A DNA stretch of 64,000 nucleotides from Megalonaias nervosa (GCA_016617855.1 JAECUM010009862.1:39407-103406), one strand, 5' to 3'; shown: positions 49,799 to 61,673, numbered from the stretch's first letter. Numbers and translations: made by a program. Notes: generated by a model not told the origin, from the letters alone.

Positions 49799-49816
49799 TG
49801 GGGGCTCGTCCGGGAT
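49799..49816 (+). promoter_or_regulatory. Primer binding site, tRNA-Pro type
   Basis: tgggggctcgtccgggat lies 10 bases after the LTR and matches all 18 positions of the tRNA-Pro primer site as known from gammaretroviruses. It primes minus-strand synthesis in active elements. Confidence 0.9.
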
Positions 49817-49944
49817 ATTTGAATTTGGCTAAAATATTTCAGAAAATTGTTTTTTGAAATTTAAATTACCCTAGTTTTTAAATCCCAAGTTCTATTTCAT
49901 ATTTTACTTGAATCTTTAGTGAAAACAACAGGCTTTCGCTCACA

Positions 49945-51330
49945 ATGTCATCAAAAGTGGAAAGGTTTCTTTCTAATCCAACGCAAGAGCAGTTGGATAG
50001 TCTGAAGAAGGATGAGTTGCTTGAACTTGCCAGAAAGTACGAACTTTCTGAAGCAAAAGCTTCCTTGACAAAACAAGAAATTAAAAATATTTTGATTCAG
50101 TGTTTGGTAGGGAAGAATATTTTTGACAGAAGTGTTTTGGCATCAGTCAGTAAGTCTATGAAAGACTCTGACATTAAGATAATGGAACTAAAAATGAAAT
50201 ACAAGATGGAAATAGAGCTCAGGAAGCTCGAGCTTCAGAAAAAGGAAAAAGAGAAACAAATGCATTTACAGAAAGATAAAGAAGATACACAAATGGAATT
50301 TCAAAAAAAAAACAAAAAAACAATTGCAATTACAATTTGAAAAGGAGGAGAAAGATAGACAGGAAAGAGAGAAATATAAACAATTACAATTTGAGAAAGA
50401 GGAGAAAAAGAGACAGGAAAGAGAGAAAGATGAACAATTACAATTTGAAGAGAGGGAGAAAGATAAGCAAATGGAGTTACAGAAAGAAAAAATACAATTG
50501 GAGTTTCAAAAAGAACAAATGCAATTACAAAGAGAGAAGGATGAAAGGGAATTTCAAATTAGAATGAAAGAAATGGAGCTGGCAAGGGACAAGCACGATT
50601 CCATTTCACATACAAATTCAAAGTTTGACATTGCAGGAAATATTAAGTTAGTGTCCCATGTTAGTGAAAAGGAAGTAGACAGATATTTTATTCATTTTGA
50701 AAAAGTTGCTGAAAATTTGAAATGGCCAAGGGAGTATTGGACTCAATTATTGCAAAGTGTACTTTATGGCAAGGCCCGAGATGTATATATATCCCTGTCA
50801 ATACATCAAAGTTCTGACTATAATTTAGTTAAGGAATGCATTTTGCAGGGTTACGAGTTAGTCCCTGAGGCTTATCGGCAAAAATTCAGAAACTATAAAA
50901 AACAAACTAGACACACTTCTGTTGAATTTGTTAAAGAATAAGAACAGTTGTTCAAGAGATGGTGCTTAGCTGAAAAAATTGAACATGATTATGAAAGACT
51001 CAGACAACTGGCATTACTTGAAGAGTTCAAAAACAGTTTTTCTACTGATGTCAAAACTTATCTTAAAGATCATGAGGTCAAAACCTTAGAAAATGCTGCT
51101 CTTGCTGCTGATATGTATTCCTTAACTCATAAAGCTCCTGTTGTAGGCAAATCTTTCGCTCAGCAGTCTACTGATAGAAAGGTATTTCACCCCAATACGA
51201 CTCCTCCTAAAACTCAATCTGGCACAACTATAAAAAATTAAGCTTCTGATAAATTTGCTTCTAAATCCTTCTCTTTTCCTACGTGTACCTATTGCAAGAG
51301 AAAAGGACACGTTATTTCTGATTGATTCAA
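49945..51330 (+). pseudogene. LTR element gag, broken
   Basis: Starts ATG 49945 with ERFLSNPTQEQLDSLKKDEL. A long Lys/Glu/Gln-rich coiled-coil region follows (about 50190-50600), in which the frame shifts at an A-run near 50305-50325. A capsid-like part follows (EVDRYFIHFEKVAENLKWP), interrupted by TAA 50939-50941 and TAA 51239-51241. A zinc knuckle CTYCKRKGHVISD ends with TGA (51323-51325) at the last cysteine position. This gag type, with a SCAN/capsid-like segment, is common in Gmr1-like elements (family memory). Confidence 0.85.
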
Positions 51331-51480
51331 ATTGAAATATAGGCATCAGAATCAAGATAGACCTATACCAAATGCTCTTATTTCCAAGAGGTCAAGGTCA
51401 CGGTCAGGTATTGAAAACAATATATTTGTTGGTCTCAAAAACCCCAGTCTGATTTTATTATAGAGAATTTTGAACCATTC

Positions 51481-51942
51481 GTGTCGAAGAGTTCTATATC
51501 GCTCTTGGGTGATTTGGCCAATCCTATCCCTATTAAAATCTTAAGGGATACAGGAGCTTCTCAGAGTCTTTTAGTGTCAGGTATTTTGCCTTCTTCTGAG
51601 AAGTCCTGTTCTAATGATAGTGTTCTCATTCAAGGAGTAGAGTGCGGTATTATTAATGTTCCTCTCCATTCTGTAAATTTGTCATCAGACTTAGTTTCAG
51701 GACCTGTGACAGTAGGCATAGTGTCTACTTTACCCGTTGATGGCATTCATTTGTTGCTAGGCAACGACCTAGCTGGAGACAGGGTTGTGGTTAATCCACT
51801 TGTAACTGACAAGCCTTCTTTGGATCAGAAACTTGATCCTATTGAAAAAGAAATCCCTGATTTATACCCAGCTTGTGCAGTTACCAGAGCTCTGTCAAAA
51901 AAGCTCTTGAGAATGATTTTGATAAGGAAGGTATTCCTTTAG
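51481..51942 (+). pseudogene. LTR element aspartic protease
   Basis: DTGAS active site at 51547-51561, preceded by PIPIKILR, with a later LLLGNDLAGD that corresponds to the flap/second strand region of retropepsins. The frame differs from gag. A further frameshift near 51885-51900 leads into the linker before integrase. Protease cleaves the gag-pol polyprotein in active elements. Confidence 0.88.
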
Positions 51943-53336
51943 CTGACATATGTATTGGTCAGGCTTTTGATGAGGTCACTTTCACTTCTAATTTGGATCA
52001 ATCAAAAGGTATTGATCACAGTGATCCTCTTTTAAATACTCATTCTCTATTTTCGAATCAGGGTGACAAACGACAATCACTTGTCGTCGAACAGGAAAAA
52101 GATCCTGAGATCTCCTGTTTGTTTCAGAGGGCCATTAGTGAAAATGAAGCTACTGAAGTACCTGTCTGTTGCTTCCTTAAAAATGGAATTCTTATGAGAA
52201 AATGAAGACCTCCCGAGGTACCTGCTAGTGACGAATGGTCAGTGAACTATCAGCTTGTGGTTCCAAAATCTTACAGACAGGAAATACTTAGTTTGGCCCA
52301 TGAAACTCGTCTGGCTGGTCATTTAGGGATAAATAAAACTTATCACAAGATTTTGAGTCACTTTTATTGGCCAAAAATCAAAAGTGATGATTGTAAGTTC
52401 TGTAGATCTTGTCATACTTGTCAAATGGTAGGAAAACCCAATCAAAAAATACCTAAGGCTCATCTACAACCTATTCCTGTATTTGACGAATCATTCAGTA
52501 GAATTATGGTAGATTGTGTTGGTCCCTTACCAAAGACCAGGTCAGGCAACCAATATTTGTTGACCATTATGTGTGCGTCAACAAGATTCCCAGAGGCAAT
52601 TCCTTTGAAGAATATTAAAACCAAAAACATAGTAAAAGCTTTGTTAATTTTTTTTTTTACTCCATTTGGCCTTCCCAAATCTGTCCAATCGGATCAAGGG
52701 TCAAATTTCATGTCTGGAATTTTCCAGGAAACCATGCACGAATTTAGGCATTCAACAATTCAAATCTTCTGCCTATCATCCTGAGAGCCAAGGGGCTTTA
52801 GAACGATTTCATCAGACCTTGAAAAACATGATTAGATCATATTATTTTGATAGAGGTAAAGATTGCGATGAAGGCACTCATTTACTTTTGTTTGCAGTTA
52901 GAGAGTCCGTTCAGGAATCATTAGGATTTAGTCCCTTTGAACTGGTGATCGGACATACTGTGCGTGGACCTTTGAAGTTATTCAAAGAGAAACTTCTTTC
53001 TAATGAAGATACAGAAGTTAATCTTCTTATCATGTCTCTGATTTCAAGTATAAATTGTCAAAGGCTTGTGAGGGCGCAAGAGGAAATTTACACTCTACTC
53101 AATCAAAAATGAAATCAAGATATGATAAAAACTCAAGGGATAGGAGTTTTCAATCTGGTGATAGAGTTCTAGCTCTCTTCCCCATTCACAAAATCGTCTT
53201 GAGGCAAATATTATGGTCCATACACGGTTGAAAAGAAAATAAGTGAATTAAATTACATCATAAATACTCCTGGGAGACGAAAACAAAAACAACTTTCCTA
53301 CATCAATATGTTAAAGGAGTATGTTGAAAGAGATAG
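51873..53336 (+). pseudogene. LTR element integrase, upstream of RT
   Basis: After a linker with TGA 52203-52205, the HHCC zinc domain (HETRLAGHLGINKTYH, then CKFCRSCHTC) is followed by the catalytic core: Asp 52512-52514, Asp 52692-52694 and Glu 52801-52803 (DX35E after allowing for one frameshift near 52740). The frame changes again near 53103. A GPY/F module (YYGPYTVEKK, ggtccatac at 53215-53223) and SYINMLKEYVERDS close the domain at TAG 53337-53339. Integrase inserts element DNA into the genome. Confidence 0.92.
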
Positions 53337-53388
53337 CTAGGCTAATTATGCAATTAATTTAGTTGCACCTGTCCCACCAACTGAGGAT

Positions 53389-54425
53389 TTGAGTGAAGGA
53401 ATTCAGTCGGATTCTACTGATCTTGGAGCAACAAATCTTCGGAATTCGAAAATTATGGAAAATCTAGACCAGAAACTTTCTCATTTACAACAACAACAAA
53501 ACAGTGAACTTAAACAATTATTGTCTGAATATGAGCACTTGTTTCCAGAAGTACCTACAGGGATAAACAAAATTTTTCATGACGTTGAAATTGTAGATTC
53601 AAAACCCATGAAACAACGTCCATACAGGATGAACCCTCTCAGACAGGAATACTTGAAAAAGGAAATTCAGTATTTACTGGAGAATGATGTTATAGTAAGA
53701 GTGATTGGAGTTCACCGTGCATACTTGTTCCGAAACTGGATAAAACTTTCCGAATGTGTATTGATTATAGGAAGGTGAACAGTGTGACAAAAACAGATTC
53801 ATTTCCATTACCAAGAATCGATGACTGTATCGACAAAATTGGAAATGCCAAATACGTCACCAAATTCGACCTTCTGAAAGGATTTTGGCAAATTCCATTA
53901 ACGGGAAGGGCAAAAGAAATGTCGGCATTTGTGACTCCAGATGGACTCTACCAAGATAAACTAATGCCATTTGGGATGAAGGGGTCTCCAAGTACTTTTC
54001 AACGCCTTATGAATATGATTACCTCTGGACTAGACAATTGTGATGCTTATATTGATGATGTCATCATCTACAACAACACCTGGAAAGAACATATAGTCAC
54101 GATTCGGAAATTCTTTGACGGACTCACTGATGCAAATTTGACTATTAATTTATCTAAAAGTGAATTTTGCCCTGCTTGTGTTACTTTTCTAGGACATATT
54201 GTGGGACATGATCAAGTTAAACCTATAGATGCTAAGGTCAAGGCTATCTCTGAATTTCCTGTGCCTGTCAGTAAAAAGCAACTGATGCGATTTTGGGGTG
54301 TGGCTGGATACTATCGCAAATTTTTTTCTAACTTCTCTAATATTGTTGAACCTCTGAAAAACTTGTTGAGAAAGAAAAACAAGTTTCTTTGGACTGAAAA
54401 ATGTCAAGAGGCTTTGATAGGTTAA
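53389..54425 (+). pseudogene. LTR element reverse transcriptase
   Basis: Begins with an acidic linker (LFPEVPTGINKIFHDVE), then RPYRMNPLRQEYLKKEI. After a frameshift at about 53700-53740 comes DYRKVNSVTKTDSFPLPRID, FDLLKGFWQIPL, MPFGMKGSPSTFQRLMN and catalytic YIDD (54048-54059), then FLGHIVG. Ends in a frameshift near 54405. Located after integrase, which defines the unusual order. Confidence 0.93.
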
Positions 54426-54850
54426 AGGCCATACTTAAAAGTGCACCAGTTCTAACAGCTCCAGATTTCAGTGAACCATTCAAACTATCTGTGGATGCAA
54501 GGGATGTTGGGGTTGGGGCAGTATTGATTCAAGATGATAGAAATGGTGTAGAACATCCAGTGTGCTATTTCTCAAAGAAATTAAATAAGCACCAAAGAAA
54601 CTACTCAACAATCGAGAAGGAATGCTTGGCTTTAACGCTGGCATTACAGCATTTTGAAGTTTACATCAGCTCAGCTCTTTCTCCGGTTGTTGTGTTTAGT
54701 GATCACAACCCCCTTACATACATCAACTTGATGAAAAATAAAAATCAAAGACTATTAAGGTAGAATTTATTTTTGCAAGAATACAATCTTGAAATCAGGC
54801 ACATCAAAGGAAAAGAGAATTTAATTGCAGATGCACTTTCCTGTGTATAG
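54401..54850 (+). pseudogene. LTR element RNase H
   Basis: LSVDARDVGVGAVLIQ, YSTIEKECLA and VFSDHNPLTY supply the expected D, E and D residues. A TAG at 54761-54763 replaces the usual tryptophan after NQRLLR, and the frame then continues LQEYNLEIRHIKGKENLIAD and ends ALSCV-stop. Degrades the RNA strand during reverse transcription in intact relatives. Confidence 0.9.
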
Positions 54851-54978
54851 ATATATTATTTTCATATGCACCTTTGTATAATTCATATGAGTTCTTCTTA
54901 TGTAATTTTTTTTACCTCGTGTATAGTTTCCATCTAGTAAAAACGAAAGCTTTATTTAATAATTTTTTTTTTTTTTTT

Positions 54979-54989
54979 ATGGGGGAAAG
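54979..54989 (+). promoter_or_regulatory. Polypurine tract
   Basis: atgggggaaag immediately before the tgttacg start of the 3' LTR; primes plus-strand synthesis. Confidence 0.85.
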
Positions 54990-55581
54990 TGTTACGACCA
55001 TGTAGTTTAATTACTTGTGTTTTAAATTTTGAATTCTTTTTATTTCATTTTTGTATAATTATATTCTATTATGATGATGATGATGTTCACAGGATCTGAT
55101 ATTCTTGTTAAAACTTTAAAAAAAGGAGCTCGAGATGTGTCTTGTTATAGATGACAGCTATAGGAGTTCATCTACTTTTTAAATAATAATTTATTTTTCC
55201 CTGGAGAACTACACAAGTGGTTTAAGACAAAGACATTCAGTGAAATTCATTCTAAATTGGAATACTACAGTACAAATTGTGATTCAACGTGAAATTCTGG
55301 ACATTTGTGTAAAGACTTCATCTGACGTCATCATCCTCCATCATGGAACGTCATCAAGATTCGAACCTGGATACAGTTAAAATTATTTAGTGATAGGACT
55401 TGTATTTGTTTTTAGTTCTAGGATAAATGTTTGGATTTTCTTCAAAAACCGTAAGTCCTATTTCATGTTTTCACCTTTTCACTGTGTTTTCTGGGGAAAT
55501 AAATTATTTTTGTTAAAACTTACAAAGCTTGTTGTCTTCACTCTTTTCTTTTATTACTTTTGAACGAGCCGATACGTAACA
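54990..55581 (+). repeat. 3' LTR
   Basis: 592 bp, tgttacg...cgtaaca with 7-bp inverted ends and AATAAA at 55498-55503. About two dozen differences from the 5' LTR. Confidence 0.95.
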
Positions 55582-55586
55582 CCAAC
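55582..55586. repeat. LTR element target-site duplication, right
   Basis: ccaac, as at 49193-49197. Confidence 0.85.
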
Positions 55587-57536
55587 AATTGAATAGGATT
55601 TAACAAGATCAAAAATACACAGCAATATAAAAAATGCGCAAATATTCACTATTTAAATGACATAGTCAGGAGACACTAAAATCCTACCTTTCATGAATTC
55701 AGTCCAAAACACACAATTCAATCCATCAGAAACAAGGAAGATGATAAGACCGATTATCGTTATATGTTGATATGTAATCAGTGATAAGCAATATGTTACA
55801 CTCGTAGTCTATCATTGGTAGTATTAAAACATAAAGTTCCACTCACCTTGGAGGAGAAAATTTCAACAGTAATTTTAACAGAGTAATTACTTTGATGACC
55901 GTTGCACATACATAATCAATATGAGTAGATACAAAAGCTTTTCCTTAAATGTTTTACACAAAAAAGTCTCAACTGTTTTGAATGTGAAGTAAATCTATGT
56001 GAGTGGATAAGCGCTATCTTGTTCCAGTTGTCATATATTTTGTTTTAAATATATTGCTATACATTATGTTTGTTTACCCCAAACCGACACATATGTTTTA
56101 CATTTATCTGAAGTTTGTTTTGAATAGAGTTACGAAATTTACCTAATGTATGCAGTATGAAATATTCAGCAAATAAATCATTGTTAGAGTGCACTGTATT
56201 CAAAACTAAATCATTGATAAACAGTAGAACAAGAAGAGTCCATTATGTATGTACTTGAAGAACGCAACTTACAATAATAGTCGAATCAGAAGTATATTTG
56301 CCTATAGAAATAAAATTTACAATGTCATCGAGATATAATGGAAACCAAAAAAACTGATTTTTAAGAAAACAAAACCATTAAGCCGATATTGTTTTAATGA
56401 GTAGCAAATAGTCAACCAACCAGAGTGCGGTTTTAAATCAATGAAAATTGCGCCTCTACGTTAGCCAGATTTAATAACTAGTATCCGACAGTCATAAAGT
56501 GTATTCAATGCAGTTGACCATAAATGCTTTAGTTCAAAATCTGGTTGCGATGTTTGGAGGAACTGATACTTGGAAAGATATCTGAAAGAATACTTGCTGA
56601 CATATTTATGCCTATTTTAATATTCTTCGTATGCTCCTCCTCCGTCCCTTTCTCCGTCCTTCATCAGTATAAATATATCTTGAGTAACACTCTATAATAC
56701 ATTCATGTAATCAGCGAGGAGGTGGTATCAAATCATTCCAAAAAGCGGACTGCAAAAAACAAAGGTAAGCCTCAGATAGAAGCGATTTACAAAACATTTT
56801 CTGCGTGCAAACTGTCAGTGAGTGAACTTGCATTATCTTATCATATGGTGTATTCAGTGTAACTAATGGGTATAATTACACCCTACGAAAAATGGTACAA
56901 GGTTTTATGGAAATCTCTTAATTGATATATTATTAAAATTGCTTTTAAGGTTCTAACTCATTTCACAATCATAAACATGTCTGAAAAAGATGGATAAATC
57001 AGTTATTGATGTGTGTTCATTGCAAACCGAAGTTAAAGACAATCGAACTTTGGGTGCATCGTTTGTAACCAAACAAGATTGCATGCTTTCCACTGGTACG
57101 CAATTCTCGTGTGAATGCAGAAATAAACAAAAAATAAAAAATAAAAAATAAAAAGAGAAAATCCCTTATAGCTAAACTCACAGTCATCAAAACATTTTAT
57201 TCAAAGATATTTCGATCCAAAATCTGTCGGTTTCGACTATTCTGTGCTGCTTCTACAGTGCTGCTATTTCAAAAATGCTCACTATATCAATCGGGGCAGG
57301 ACACGTGGTAACAACGATACAAATAGCGTTAGGTCCGCATCATAAGTCATTAATTTTCCAAATACGCAATTTGAAGCATTATATGTATGAGCTAAGTGTT
57401 AAAAAAGTAGTTCTTCGAAAATGATTTTTAAAATAGTTTAACTTCTTTCTGTCTAGGTAGTGTGTATTTTCTTGTTTTTTTTAAGTAGCTTTTAACGTAT
57501 CGCTACAATGTCTGCAATGCGGCAATTCGTAGTGAT
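55587..57536. other. No recognised feature
   Basis: Two kilobases of AT-rich DNA without recognisable frames or repeats. Confidence 0.5.
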
Positions 57537-57760
57537 GTTTGGCACTGGGACATCATGCCGTAGATTAGTGTCGTCATGTACCACCCATTCACATTATCTT
57601 GACAGCAGGCCGCCCAGTCCTAAGACTAACCTTTTAATGTTGAGCGCCAAGAGAGGCAGCTGCTAGTACCATTTTTATAAGTCTTTGTTACAACTCGGCC
57701 GGGGTTCGAACCCGCGACCTCCCGAGGCGGATGCTCTAACCATTTAGGCCACCGGAGCGA
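57537..57760 (-). mobile_element. tRNA-derived SINE, minus strand
   Basis: On the minus strand a tRNA-like head (57691-57760) reads gctccggtggcctaaatgg, with B box ggttcgaaccc (plus 57701-57714). A body follows (plus strand 'gagcgccaagagaggcagctgctagtaccatttttataagtcttt' region). The T stem has a mismatch and the body is fused, so this is a SINE, not a functional tRNA. It is a different family from 4368-4629. The type is familiar from bivalve genomes (memory). Confidence 0.8.
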
Positions 57761-57933
57761 TCTCTCGAGGTATCAATATCTCTATATCTCATCCAAAGAG
57801 AATATATAGCTTCCAGATTATATAAAGACAATCTAAATACATCCAAAGACTTAAATTGCATTAAAAATAAAACAATATATGACTTTAACAAATACTTAAA
57901 TGGACGGCTAGTAATAGGTAAATGCTGCAATTA

Positions 57934-57939
<6 letters not shown>

Positions 57940-57986
<47 letters not shown>
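57940..57986. repeat. (GA)n microsatellite
   Basis: About 47 bp of GA repeats. Confidence 0.97.
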
Positions 57987-57988
<2 letters not shown>

Positions 57989-58851
57989 ACAGAAACTGTT
58001 ATTTTATCATGTACTTGACAATAACTATGATTTACACTGCACTTTAACATTTACTCAACAAAATGACAATAACATTTAGAAAATTGCAAAGATGTCATTA
58101 GACGATTTTCTTCATAATCGTATCTTCAAGTTTCATTGGTGTTTTGCGTCATTATTTCCTATACCAATACTTCTTTGTGTTTTCTTGGCTACACGATTTT
58201 CCATTGTCCTCAACCGTCTTGTTTTGTTACGATTATTGGTTGAGCATTAAAAGATACTCGGCCCTCATTCACGTGTCACACAATGACCTCGCTACTCGTT
58301 CATTCTACGCAACGTGATCTCGGGCCCAATAGTTTTTCAATCCTCAGTTTAAAGCTTGTAATATATACTCACATAAAGTATATATGCACTATGACTTTCT
58401 TCAGGGTGATATAGATAACCAGTCAAAGGGGGCTTCCCTTCTTAGATATCATGCCATTTTATGAATGAAACGTTTACTTATTTCGACAGTGCCGCATAAT
58501 TACACACGAAGCAGCTATTAAAACGTGTATAACTGCAACCCGTAGAGAAAAGGACAAGACAATAGAGGAAGCTAGCATGCTTGATAAGTAGTGGCACAAA
58601 GTGTAGTTCATTTATTACACAGTGCTCACCCATAATAGCGTTATGATAGTATAGCAGATAAAATTTAAATGTTATTCAACATAAGTGTTCCTTAACTACA
58701 CAGATTGGGTATAAATATATTGAAAATAGATTTCTTCCTGAGGGACGAATTTCTCCTTTAGTAAGGGTTTCCCTGAAAGAATGGTATCCCTTTATACAAT
58801 TTTAAGTGTAAAACATAGAAAATATTTTCGCGAAATAGTTCATATTTTTAG

Positions 58852-58855
<4 letters not shown>
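57987..58855. other. No recognised feature
   Basis: AT-rich sequence with nothing I can assign. Confidence 0.5.

Positions 58856-58906
<51 letters not shown>
58856..58906. repeat. (AT)n microsatellite
   Basis: About 50 bp of AT repeats abutting the inverted repeat at 58914-59033. Confidence 0.97.
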
Positions 58907-58911
<5 letters not shown>

Positions 58912-58913
58912 GA

Positions 58914-59033
58914 ACGCTGTATCAATGATATACCACGAGATGTATAAATTTTTTATTAAAAGGAAACGAAGCTTGCTGAGTTTCCTTTTAATGAAAAATT
59001 TATACAACGAGTGGTATATCATTGATACAGCGT
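58914..59033. repeat. Long near-perfect stem-loop
   Basis: Two 54-base arms (58914-58967 and 58980-59033), about 50 of 54 positions complementary, around a 12-base loop (gaagcttgctga). Outer ends read acgctgtatcaatgatatac / gtatatcattgatacagcgt. The 115-codon frame across it is produced by the palindrome and AT repeat. Confidence 0.95.
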
Positions 59034-59523
59034 ACATACTGTACATATATTTTATTTATATCACATACAAATACATATATTTGCCCTTTGAACCTAGTTC
59101 AGATTTACTACAAGCAGCTGTGTATTGACCTAGTGAATGAACTCCTCACATCCCCGAGTGGGTCCGCTACAAAATGTAGTTCTATGCATTGAGTGGCTAT
59201 TTACAATCACCTCTGCATATTGATAAGTTGAATGTTTTCTTTTCTTGGTTTCTATTTTTCTCCACATTGATTATATCAATATAATACACACTTATGATTT
59301 AAACATGAAAGATGGTTTTAATGATAAAAGTACAGTAGAGCACTATTTACACTGGGATAGCTACGTCATTCACATGAACGCCATTCACATACCGGCGCAT
59401 GGAAATTAATGTGGAATAGAAACTAAGCCAACTGACGAACCAACAAGAGGTAATTAAAATATTTTAATATATTTACAGTTGATCTAAGTCATTATTCTGC
59501 TTTAGCAACAGTACAACCGACCC

Positions 59524-59528
<5 letters not shown>

Positions 59529-59583
<55 letters not shown>
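59529..59583. repeat. (CT)n microsatellite
   Basis: About 54 bp of CT; complementary to the GA tract at 59712-59762. Confidence 0.97.
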
Positions 59584-59586
<3 letters not shown>

Positions 59587-59708
59587 TCCTTTGGTCGGTT
59601 TGACTTAACTTTTACCATCATTCATAAGTCCAGAGATATCGTGGGATAACACAAACGCAAATCTTCTACGTTCGTCATTTCATAGATTAAAATCCCGTAT
59701 CTTGCTAC

Positions 59709-59711
<3 letters not shown>

Positions 59712-59762
<51 letters not shown>
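59712..59762. repeat. (GA)n microsatellite
   Basis: About 50 bp of GA, 130 bp downstream of the CT tract. Confidence 0.97.
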
Positions 59763-59764
<2 letters not shown>

Positions 59765-60267
59765 CTTTGGACATTTTCATATTTAAATAATAATCGATTA
59801 TTTAGAACATTATAGTATGTTTAAGAAAAAAACAAACTACAAAACAACATTAAATACATCACAGTATGTGTACCAAGTAACCGAGGAATTTACTGGTTTG
59901 CAACTTTGTATCATTGATAAACACTGTAAATAAATCCCAAGGAAAGTGCACACGTATCGTTACGACGAATCATATTCTTGTAGGTTACTTGGTGTAATTT
60001 CTGTTTCAAGTTTTTTTTATATCTAGCCCAAATTCCTTTTCTCTCTCACTCCACATTTCTGCGCAGTTTGTCTATTATGCATGAGAGGGGAGGGGAGAAC
60101 AGAAAGCAGAAAGAATTGTGATGAAAATGTGTACCATATTAATTCATTTAGAAAACGGGATTATTAATACTTTTCATCATTATTTTCATACGTCACTAGA
60201 CGATCTAGAATCAACTGCGACGCTCAGAATGTTTATATACGCGTATTATTGCGCCATGGGCGGATCA

Positions 60268-60304
60268 CAATTTGATATACCAATAGTATTGGTATATCAA
60301 ATTG
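60268..60304. repeat. Perfect 37-bp palindrome
   Basis: caatttgatataccaata, one central g, then its exact reverse complement. Followed about 45 bases later by an AT tract. Confidence 0.95.
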
Positions 60305-60348
60305 CTTTATACCAACACTTTAAATGCATGTTATTTTTTAATGTATGT

Positions 60349-60349
<1 letters not shown>

Positions 60350-60416
<67 letters not shown>
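60350..60416. repeat. (AT)n microsatellite
   Basis: AT repeats with one phase break. Confidence 0.97.
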
Positions 60417-60418
<2 letters not shown>

Positions 60419-61197
60419 CTGTAAATTGTAGGGATTATCTTTAGTTGGATTTTGCCTACGTGACTAGGGTCTGTATTGAAAATATTAAGAGTGTAAAATT
60501 ACATACGATCTATATAAATCGATCCTTACGTATGTGTTGACAATTACTAATTATAATAAGACTTGTTGACGACTTTGGGTTAATTTCTCATTGGCCAGTG
60601 AGGTATGGACAGTAGAATGTTTATAATAGGAAGAATAGAATAGAATAGGTATTTGGAAATATTTATTAACTAGTATGATCTGTCATGTGGGTGTGTGTTG
60701 TGAAATATAGTCGCAATAGAAGGTGTATATAAGGAGGGAACTGAGCAATCAAATTAATTCATATTTTGGAGTCATTCTTATTTCTTGTGTTCCTGTTGTA
60801 ATATCAAGTCTACAGATGCATTTTATGATCTACTAAGAAACTGAGAAGGAAAACATTTGTTTGGACCGTCCAGTGGAAATAGAAAGTGCTCATGTTTTGG
60901 ACTAAAATATTATTCTGGACCTATTGTGAATTATTCAAATGAATTCAGGACAACGCCATTTTGACGTCAGGATTCTTGGTGGGCCAGTACATTTCCGGTT
61001 CTGATTGTTATACTGAACTTCTCATTGATTTGGACTTTAATAGCGTTTTTTACAGGATTATTTTGGATTCACTTCATAATACTGTAATTCCTCTCACATT
61101 TTCATTTATGACGTTGATAATTAATTTATTTGTTAAGTTTCACAAAACATGTCGGTTTTGCTTCTTTCTGTTATTTAGCTTATGACCATAGAGTCAA

Positions 61198-61199
<2 letters not shown>
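60417..61199. other. No recognised feature
   Basis: AT-rich DNA; a 74-codon hydrophobic frame at 60961-61185 has no start context or similarity I can identify. Confidence 0.45.

Positions 61200-61280
<81 letters not shown>
61200..61280. repeat. (AT)n microsatellite
   Basis: About 80 bp of AT repeats. Confidence 0.97.
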
Positions 61281-61282
<2 letters not shown>

Positions 61283-61412
61283 TAAACATATAATCAATGT
61301 ACTTAGGATAGGAACACTGTAATTGTATAATTGTATCGAAATAAAGAGGTCTCACTAATAGTGAATAATTTTAATGATGTTAAAAGTCAGCATGAAAGAA
61401 TGTACAGCATAA

Positions 61413-61673
61413 TTAAGAAAATATGATGGAAAATGTTTTCAGTAGTATACTATGTCCAGTCTTCCCAAGCCACAGAATTAAAACAAACTTATTGTTAGAT
61501 TCCATAGATAAATCATTCCAAAGTGTATCTGCAGTACTAGCGAAGGATTTCGAACTTAAACTTTTGACACCAGGAATCACGAAATTACATGTTCTCAGTG
61601 ATAAAACGGTAAAATATCTAACAGAAATTTTCACAAGTACATGAAGGAGTCGTAACTTGGACAAATCGATCAA
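61413..61673 (-). pseudogene. Fragment of LINE reverse transcriptase C-terminus
   Basis: An 86-codon frame containing SLRTCNFVIPG, SLSSKSFASTADTLWNDL. The pattern R-x-x-x-x-x-V/I-P...K-S-F-x-x-x-A-x-x-x-W-N-x-L is the common end of reverse transcriptase ORFs in CR1/jockey/RTE-type LINEs (family knowledge). Upstream RT motifs are absent, so this is a short, probably 5'-truncated relic. A TSD was not identified. Confidence 0.5.

Larger units (their letters stand above)
49198..55581 (+). mobile_element. Gmr1-like Ty3/gypsy LTR retrotransposon, degenerate
   Basis: A 6.4-kb element with two LTRs of about 591 bp, a 5-bp target duplication (ccaac), a primer binding site, a polypurine tract and gag-pol remains. 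The pol order is protease, integrase, reverse transcriptase, RNase H. Integrase upstream of RT is unusual for Ty3/gypsy and characteristic of Gmr1-type elements. Many frameshifts and stops show it is dead. The LTRs differ at roughly two dozen positions by eye (about 4%), so the insertion is not recent. The 5' LTR begins TT rather than TG, a point mutation. Confidence 0.93.

Noticed and set aside
57691..57760. Possible functional tRNA gene on the minus strand
   Set aside because: T-stem mismatch, extra base in the A-box region and a fused SINE body; it is the head of a SINE.
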